The notes beneath the pieces are model-generated. The model was not told the origin of the DNA and did not search any database. It saw only the letters and a program-made list of their open reading frames with translations. Below, piece after piece: positions 5,736-9,419 of a stretch of 9,419 nucleotides of DNA (the stretch's first letter is position 1; every line of letters starts with the position of its first letter). Position numbers and translations under genes: made by a program. Source of the stretch: Nanobdellota archaeon (GTDB lineage Archaea; Nanobdellota; Nanobdellia; Woesearchaeales; JAUYGA01); the NCBI GenBank assembly GCA_030690755.1, contig JAUYGA010000215.1:1-9419 (forward strand), written 5' to 3'.

Positions 5736-6071
5736 ATGGCAGTTTCGAAAGAAGTCGTTGAAAAAGCATATGAAGCAATAGAACTTGCAAAGACATCAGG
5801 CAAGATAAAGAAAGGAACAAATGAAGTAACAAAAGCAATAGAGAAAGGACAGGCAAAGCTTGTTGCAGTCGCAAAAAATGTCAGTCCGCCTGAGATTGTA
5901 ATGCACATTCCATTGTTATGCAAAGAAAAAGGAATTCCTTGCGTTGAAGTCGACTCAAGAGAAGAGCTTGGAGCAGCTGCAGGACTTGAAGTCCCAACTG
6001 TATGCGTAGCGATAATCACAGAAGGAGAATCCAAGAACGCAATAAAAGCAATAACAGATGCTTTGAAATAA
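5736..6071 (+). CDS. rpl7ae: Ribosomal protein eL8 / L7Ae, kink-turn-binding protein
   Basis: This 111-aa protein is a full-length archaeal L7Ae. In archaea it is a large-subunit protein and also the core protein of box C/D and H/ACA RNPs and RNase P, always by binding kink-turn or kink-loop RNA. The RNA-contacting segment KKGTNEVTKAIEKGQAKLV (25-43) is intact. So is the later block LLCKEKGIPCVEVDSREELG (60-79), followed by AAAGLEVPTVCVAII, whose hydrophobic loop normally packs on the flipped-out kink-turn base. Gene order (then S28e, L24e, NDK) is the one usual in archaea. The start is fixed by GGAGGT at 5724-5729. Its long leader contains a kink-turn-like hairpin, so the protein may repress its own translation. 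T-runs at 6082-6102 suggest that part of the transcripts end right after this gene. Confidence 0.95.
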   Translation: MAVSKEVVEKAYEAIELAKTSGKIKKGTNEVTKAIEKGQAKLVAVAKNVSPPEIVMHIPLLCKEKGIPCVEVDSREELGAAAGLEVPTVCVAIITEGESKNAIKAITDALK

Positions 6072-6081
6072 ACCTTAATAA

Positions 6082-6102
6082 TTTTTGCGCTGTTATTTTT
6101 TT
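6082..6102 (+). terminator. T-run terminator after rpl7ae
   Basis: A run of five T at 6082-6086 and a run of seven T at 6096-6102, with a short GC-containing stretch between, come 10-30 nt after the stop codon. This pattern fits archaeal intrinsic termination and would partly separate rpl7ae from the genes that follow. Confidence 0.5.
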
Positions 6103-6163
6103 CAATTGAGATAAAAATCAATAACAAAAAAGTTAACAACAAAAATTCAAATAAGTAAAACTG

Positions 6164-6190
6164 AATAATCAAAAACCAAATAATCAAAAA
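6164..6190 (+). repeat. Short 12-nt direct repeat before rps28e
   Basis: AATAATCAAAAA occurs at 6164-6175 and again at 6179-6190, a 15-nt period. It ends directly at the GGTG ribosome binding site (6191-6194). The sequence is A-rich and low in complexity, so slippage is a likely origin. Confidence 0.5.
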
Positions 6191-6199
6191 GGTGTCGCA

Positions 6200-6517
6200 A
6201 TGAAGAAAAAAATGGAAGATATGTCTTCTGTTCTTGAAGACAAGTCAAAAACTGACAAAAAGAAAGCCCCTGCTCAGGAAGAGGCAAAGAAGGGAAATGT
6301 GTTTTTCTCGCAATCCTTCCCTGCAAGCGTTGAAGAAGTAGTCGGCAGAACAGGAACAAGAGGGGAAGCCCAGCAAGTTAGATGCAAAGTCCTTGAAGGA
6401 AGAGATGCGAATAAAATCCTAAGAAGGAATGTCAAAGGGCCTGTAAGACTAGGCGACATATTGATGCTTAGAGAAACAGAAATTGAAGCTCAAAAACTAA
6501 ATCAGAGAAGAAGGTAA
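6200..6517 (+). CDS. rps28e: Ribosomal protein eS28 (S28e) with N-terminal extension
   Basis: The C-terminal 66 residues (about 40-105) match archaeal S28e of the small subunit: a single OB-fold beta-barrel starting FPASVEEVVGRTGTRGEAQQ. After it come VRCKVLEGRDANKILRRNV, KGPVRLGDILMLRETEIEA and a basic QRRR end. The first 39 residues are extra relative to the usual protein of about 70 aa. They are rich in Lys, Glu, Asp and Ser (for example KSKTDKKKAPAQEEAKKG), probably unstructured. The ATG at 6200 is chosen because GGTG at 6191-6194 lies 5 nt upstream and no later in-frame ATG lies close to the core; the only ones are codons 5 and 8. A GTG at codon 34 is possible but has no good ribosome binding site. 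It is followed after 10 nt by rpl24e and is probably co-transcribed with it. Confidence 0.92.
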   Translation: MKKKMEDMSSVLEDKSKTDKKKAPAQEEAKKGNVFFSQSFPASVEEVVGRTGTRGEAQQVRCKVLEGRDANKILRRNVKGPVRLGDILMLRETEIEAQKLNQRRR

Positions 6518-6518
6518 A

Positions 6519-6524
6519 GGTGGT
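6519..6524 (+). promoter_or_regulatory. Ribosome binding site of rpl24e
   Basis: GGTGGT lies 3 nt before the ATG at 6528 and directly after the rps28e stop. The same hexamer precedes EF-2, so it appears to be the preferred site in this cluster. Confidence 0.65.
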
Positions 6525-6527
6525 ATC

Positions 6528-6755
6528 ATGGTTAAATGCGATTTTTGCGGTCTAGAGATTTCAAGAGGAACAGGAAAGATGTATGTCAAGAAAGATGGCA
6601 GAATCTTTAACTTGTGCTCTATGAAATGCGAAAAGAATTTGTTTAAGCTGGGAAGAGTCCCAAGATATGTCAAGTGGACGCAGTCTGCCAGGGCATTGAA
6701 GGCAAAGACCTTATCAGAAAAGGCAGCAAAAGAAGAAAAACAATCACATCAATAA
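6528..6755 (+). CDS. rpl24e: Ribosomal protein eL24 (L24e)
   Basis: This 75-aa protein is the archaeal zinc-ribbon L24e of the large subunit. The zinc ligands are visible as CDFC (Cys4, Cys7) and CSMKC (Cys30, Cys34), all four present. Between and after them are the typical GTGKMYVKKDGRIFNLCS and KCEKNLFKLGRVPRYVKWT segments. A short Lys/Ala/Glu-rich tail ends the protein. Its start is supported by GGTGGT at 6519-6524. The stop codon lies inside the first copy of a 34-bp tandem repeat, so the repeat begins at the very end of the gene. Spacing (10 nt after rps28e) implies a shared transcript and balanced synthesis with it. Confidence 0.95.
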   Translation: MVKCDFCGLEISRGTGKMYVKKDGRIFNLCSMKCEKNLFKLGRVPRYVKWTQSARALKAKTLSEKAAKEEKQSHQ

Positions 6756-6844
6756 AATAAGATGTTGATATGGTAAAAACATATAATAAAATAAGATATC
6801 AATATGATAAAAACATATCAATAAAACATATCAATAAAATAAAC
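6751..6844 (+). repeat. AT-rich tandem repeats between rpl24e and ndk
   Basis: Two 34-nt units abut each other, 6751-6784 and 6785-6818. They differ at only four positions, all transitions. Both start AATAAAATAAGAT and end TAAAAACATAT. They are followed by two shorter related units starting CAATAAAA (6819-6831 and 6832-6844). The first unit includes the rpl24e stop codon. There are no spacers, so this is not a CRISPR array. Each unit carries a TATA-like ACATATAA or ACATATCAA junction, so promoter duplication for ndk is possible. Confidence 0.75.
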
Positions 6845-6855
6845 AAAGGGTTGAG

Positions 6856-7335
6856 ATGATCGAACAAACATTTGTTGCAATTAAGCCTGATGGAGTAGAA
6901 CGCGCGCTGATAGGTAAAGTCATAGAGCGGTTTGAACAGCGAGGCCTAAAAATTGTAGCGATGAAAATGGTGTGGGTAGACAGAGATTTCTCAAAAAAAC
7001 ATTACTCTGCGCATATAAATAAGCCATTCTATAAGGGTCTTGAGGATTTTATTGTTTCTGGACCTGTAGTTGCAATGGTTATCGAAGGAGTCAATGCAGT
7101 CGAATATACAAGAAAAATAGTAGGGGTAACGATTCCGTCAGAAGCTTCCCCCGGAACGATAAGGGGAGACTTTGCGCATCAGACAATGCAGCATGCAGAT
7201 GAGCATGGACATGCAGTCGTAAACATAATCCACGCATCAGGAAACAAGGAAGAGGCAAAGAAAGAAATTGACCTTTGGTTTGATGCAAAGGAAATTCATT
7301 CGTACAAAACTGTGCACGAAAAACATACTTTTTGA
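6856..7335 (+). CDS. ndk: Nucleoside diphosphate kinase
   Basis: This 159-aa enzyme moves the gamma-phosphate from ATP to nucleoside diphosphates through a phosphohistidine and keeps GTP and other NTPs supplied. The N-terminus EQTFVAIKPDGVERALIGKV (3-22) holds the conserved Lys10 and the KPDGV motif. The nucleotide-binding block VTIPSEASPGTIRGDFAHQT (91-110) follows, and the catalytic His126 sits in NIIHASGNKEEAKKEIDLWF. HASGN in place of the bacterial HGSDS, and the overall length, fit archaeal NDKs. The start at ATG 6856 has GGGTTGAG just before it, a mediocre site. It lies 100 nt after rpl24e across AT-rich tandem repeats, so it may have its own promoter there. It precedes EF-2 by 14 nt and is probably co-transcribed with it, which would couple GTP supply with a large GTP-consuming factor. 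Confidence 0.95.
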   Translation: MIEQTFVAIKPDGVERALIGKVIERFEQRGLKIVAMKMVWVDRDFSKKHYSAHINKPFYKGLEDFIVSGPVVAMVIEGVNAVEYTRKIVGVTIPSEASPGTIRGDFAHQTMQHADEHGHAVVNIIHASGNKEEAKKEIDLWFDAKEIHSYKTVHEKHTF

Positions 7336-7338
7336 AAA

Positions 7339-7344
7339 GGTGGT
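7339..7344 (+). promoter_or_regulatory. Ribosome binding site of EF-2
   Basis: GGTGGT lies 5 nt before the ATG at 7350 and just after the ndk stop, supporting the start and a joint ndk-EF-2 transcript. Confidence 0.65.
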
Positions 7345-7349
7345 ATAAC

Positions 7350-9419
7350 ATGGCAGAAAAGATGGTTGAAAAGATTGTCAGGATTGCTTGTAATCCTAAG
7401 ATGATCAGAAATATAGCTACATGCGCGCATATTGATCATGGTAAAACTACATTCTCAGATAATCTCTTGTCAGGAGCAGGCATGCTTTCAGAAGAGCTTG
7501 CAGGGAAAGCTCTGAAACTTGATTTCCATGAGGATGAACAGCAGAGAGGAATAACAATCGATGCAGCAAACGTATCAATGGTCCATTCAATCGACGGAAA
7601 AGAATACCTTATCAATCTCATAGATACTCCAGGACACGTTGATTTTGGCGGTGATGTAACAAGAGCAATGAGAGCAATCGATGGAGCAATAGTCTTGTGC
7701 TGCGCATCAGAAGGAATAATGCCGCAGACAGAAACAGTCCTGAGACAGGCATTAAAAGAAAGAGTAAGACCAGTTCTCTTCATCAATAAAGTTGACAGGA
7801 TGATAAAAGAACTTCAGCTTACTCCAGAACAGATGCAGGAGCGTTTCATCAAAATAATAACCAGTGTCAATAGGCTTATAATGGCGATTGCAGAAAAAGG
7901 ATATGGAGAAAAATGGCAGGTCAATGTTGAAAACGGAAGCGTAGCTTTTGGGTCCGCATTCCACAACTGGGCGCTGTCTGTCCCTTACATGAAGAAAAAA
8001 GGAATAACATTCAAAGAAATAATTGATGCATACTCTGTGCCAGGATCAGATGGATACAAAGCGCTTGCAAAAAAAGCGCCTTTGCATGAAGTAATCCTTG
8101 ATATGGTCATAGAACATCATCCAAATCCAGCTGACGCTCAAAAATATCGTGTTCCAAAAATCTGGCACGGCGACATAGAAAGCGATGTTGGAAAAGCATT
8201 AACTAGCTGCGATTCTAAGGGGGTGGCTGCATTTGTCTGCACAAAAATAGTGATGGACAAGCACGCAGGAGAAGTTGCAGCAGGAAGATTATTCTCAGGA
8301 ACACTCAGACAAGGACAGGAAGTCTATATGAATGGCATGAAAAAATCCGCCAAGATACAGCAGCTTTCAGTATATAATGGCGCAAAGAGAGAGATGATTG
8401 ATGCAGCGCTTCCTGGGAATATCATAGGTATTGTAGGTTTGAAAGGAGTATTTTCTGGAGAAACAGTTTCATCTGAGCCAATAGAACCATTCGAAGCAAT
8501 AAAACACATTTTTGAAGCAGTTGTTACAATGGCAGTAGAAGCAAAAAATCCAAGCGAACTGCCAAAATTGATTGAAGTTCTAAGACAGGTAGGAAAAGAA
8601 GATCCGACAATAAAGATAGAAATCAATGAGGAAACTGGCGAACATCTTATGAGCGGAATGGGCGAACTGCACCTTGAAGTAATAGCTAACAGAATCATCT
8701 CAGAAAAAGGCGTTCAGATACAGACAAGCCCGCCAATAGTTGTTTACAGGGAAGCTGTATGCAAAAGAACACCTGCAGAAGCAGAAGGTAAATCTCCTAA
8801 CAAACACAACAAGTTTTATTTCATAGTTGAGCCATTAGAAGATGAAATCTATCAGAAAATAAAATCTGGAGATATTTCAGAAACTCGCGTCAAGAAAAAA
8901 GAGCCAGAACTATGGGCTAAGTTAGAAGAATGCGGAATGGACAGCAAAGACTCAAGAAGAGTAAAAGACATATTCAATGGAAGTATATTTATTGACATGA
9001 CAAGAGGACAGGTTCATCTTGGAGAAGTAATTGAAATGCTTCTAGACATGTTTGAAGATGTAATGCTATCAGGACCATTAGCAAGAGAACCATGCACAAA
9101 AGTAAAAGTTCTTTTAATGGATATGAAACTCCACGAAGACGCGATCCATAGAGGACCTGCGCAAGTTTATCCTGCAGTAAGAGAAGGTATAAGGCTTGCA
9201 ATGATGTATGCAAAACCAATAATATTTGAACCAATGCAGATTCTGCAGATTGAAGCGCCGATAGAATATCTTGGAGAAATATCAAGATTGATTCAAAACA
9301 AAAGAGGACAACTGCTTGATACAGAACAGACAGAGATGCTGATAAGTGTAAAAGCAAAACTGCCTGTCGCTGAAATGTTTGGAATGACATCAGAATTAAG
9401 GTCATCAACAGAAGGCAGA
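7350..9419 (+). CDS. fusA: Translation elongation factor 2 (aEF-2), 3' end beyond window
   Basis: The frame is open from ATG 7350 to the window edge, 690 codons; archaeal EF-2 is about 730 aa, so about 40 residues are missing. It is the GTPase that drives ribosomal translocation. The G domain shows AHIDHGKTT (26-34), DEQQRGITI (62-70), DTPGH (92-96) and NKVD (146-149). Domain II follows with GRLFSGTLRQGQEVY, and domain III with EETGEHLMSGMGELHLEV. Domain IV carries LHEDAIHRGPAQVYPAVREG, in which His600 (bases 9147-9149) is the residue converted to diphthamide in archaea and eukaryotes. Domain V starts near PIIFEPMQILQIEAP. All catalytic motifs are intact. It is not bacterial EF-G because of the diphthamide loop and the archaeal insertions. 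It follows ndk by 14 nt. In many archaea the position after ndk is held by infB (aIF5B), so its place here is a local difference. Confidence 0.97.
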   Translation, partial: MAEKMVEKIVRIACNPKMIRNIATCAHIDHGKTTFSDNLLSGAGMLSEELAGKALKLDFHEDEQQRGITIDAANVSMVHSIDGKEYLINLIDTPGHVDFGGDVTRAMRAIDGAIVLCCASEGIMPQTETVLRQALKERVRPVLFINKVDRMIKELQLTPEQMQERFIKIITSVNRLIMAIAEKGYGEKWQVNVENGSVAFGSAFHNWALSVPYMKKKGITFKEIIDAYSVPGSDGYKALAKKAPLHEVILDMVIEHHPNPADAQKYRVPKIWHGDIESDVGKALTSCDSKGVAAFVCTKIVMDKHAGEVAAGRLFSGTLRQGQEVYMNGMKKSAKIQQLSVYNGAKREMIDAALPGNIIGIVGLKGVFSGETVSSEPIEPFEAIKHIFEAVVTMAVEAKNPSELPKLIEVLRQVGKEDPTIKIEINEETGEHLMSGMGELHLEVIANRIISEKGVQIQTSPPIVVYREAVCKRTPAEAEGKSPNKHNKFYFIVEPLEDEIYQKIKSGDISETRVKKKEPELWAKLEECGMDSKDSRRVKDIFNGSIFIDMTRGQVHLGEVIEMLLDMFEDVMLSGPLAREPCTKVKVLLMDMKLHEDAIHRGPAQVYPAVREGIRLAMMYAKPIIFEPMQILQIEAPIEYLGEISRLIQNKRGQLLDTEQTEMLISVKAKLPVAEMFGMTSELRSSTEGR

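Noticed and set aside
5681..6187. Minus-strand open frame over rpl7ae
   Set aside because: A hydrophobic antisense frame of a well-identified ribosomal gene, with no ribosome binding site or family resemblance.
6751..6844. CRISPR array
   Set aside because: The 34-nt units abut with no spacers, and the shorter units are decayed copies of the same AT-rich sequence.
7436..9408. Minus-strand open frames opposite EF-2
   Set aside because: EF-2 is intact in the plus frame throughout; the antisense frames are Leu/Ser-rich shadows.

Overview
The window looks like chromosomal DNA from an AT-rich archaeon, most likely a DPANN-type lineage (Woesearchaeota/Pacearchaeota-like). The evidence is the archaeal/eukaryotic-type translation genes (L7Ae, S28e, L24e, an EF-2 with the diphthamide loop), archaeal TATA boxes about 25 nt before inferred transcript starts, GGTGGT/GGAGGT ribosome binding sites, T-run terminators and a class III (prepilin-type) signal peptide. 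The lineage is inferred from style and gene content, not from a search.

Left part (1-968, + strand): the 3' end of a secreted or pilin-like protein of unknown function, then a 171-aa prepilin-like protein with a cleavable N-terminus and four cysteines in the mature part. They are probably co-transcribed cell-surface genes. On the opposite strand (1034-3691) lies a complete pyruvate, phosphate dikinase (ppdK), ending in a T-rich terminator that fills the convergent gap.

Middle (3692-5503): a divergent intergenic region holds the ppdK promoter, with two AACCCC-type direct repeats exactly 21 bp apart just upstream of its TATA box, and a promoter for an unrecognised 186-aa protein. Next is a Bro-N/phage-antirepressor-type gene with its own TATA box. 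It is broken by a +1 frame change at about 5128-5179, next to what looks like a diverged internal duplication.

Right part (5587-9419, + strand): a translation cluster of rpl7ae, rps28e, rpl24e, ndk and fusA/EF-2 (EF-2 runs off the window). The first four genes follow the order commonly seen in archaea; EF-2 sits where I would expect infB/aIF5B. The rpl7ae leader is the most interesting part. A predicted TATA box puts the transcript start near 5618. The RNA then folds into a 13-bp hairpin whose base has the box C/D-type kink-turn signature (GAU opposite UGA, with a U before the GAU). Since kink-turns are what L7Ae binds, this looks like an autoregulatory element. T-runs follow rpl7ae, so it may be transcribed largely on its own. 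A 34-bp tandem repeat lies between rpl24e and ndk.
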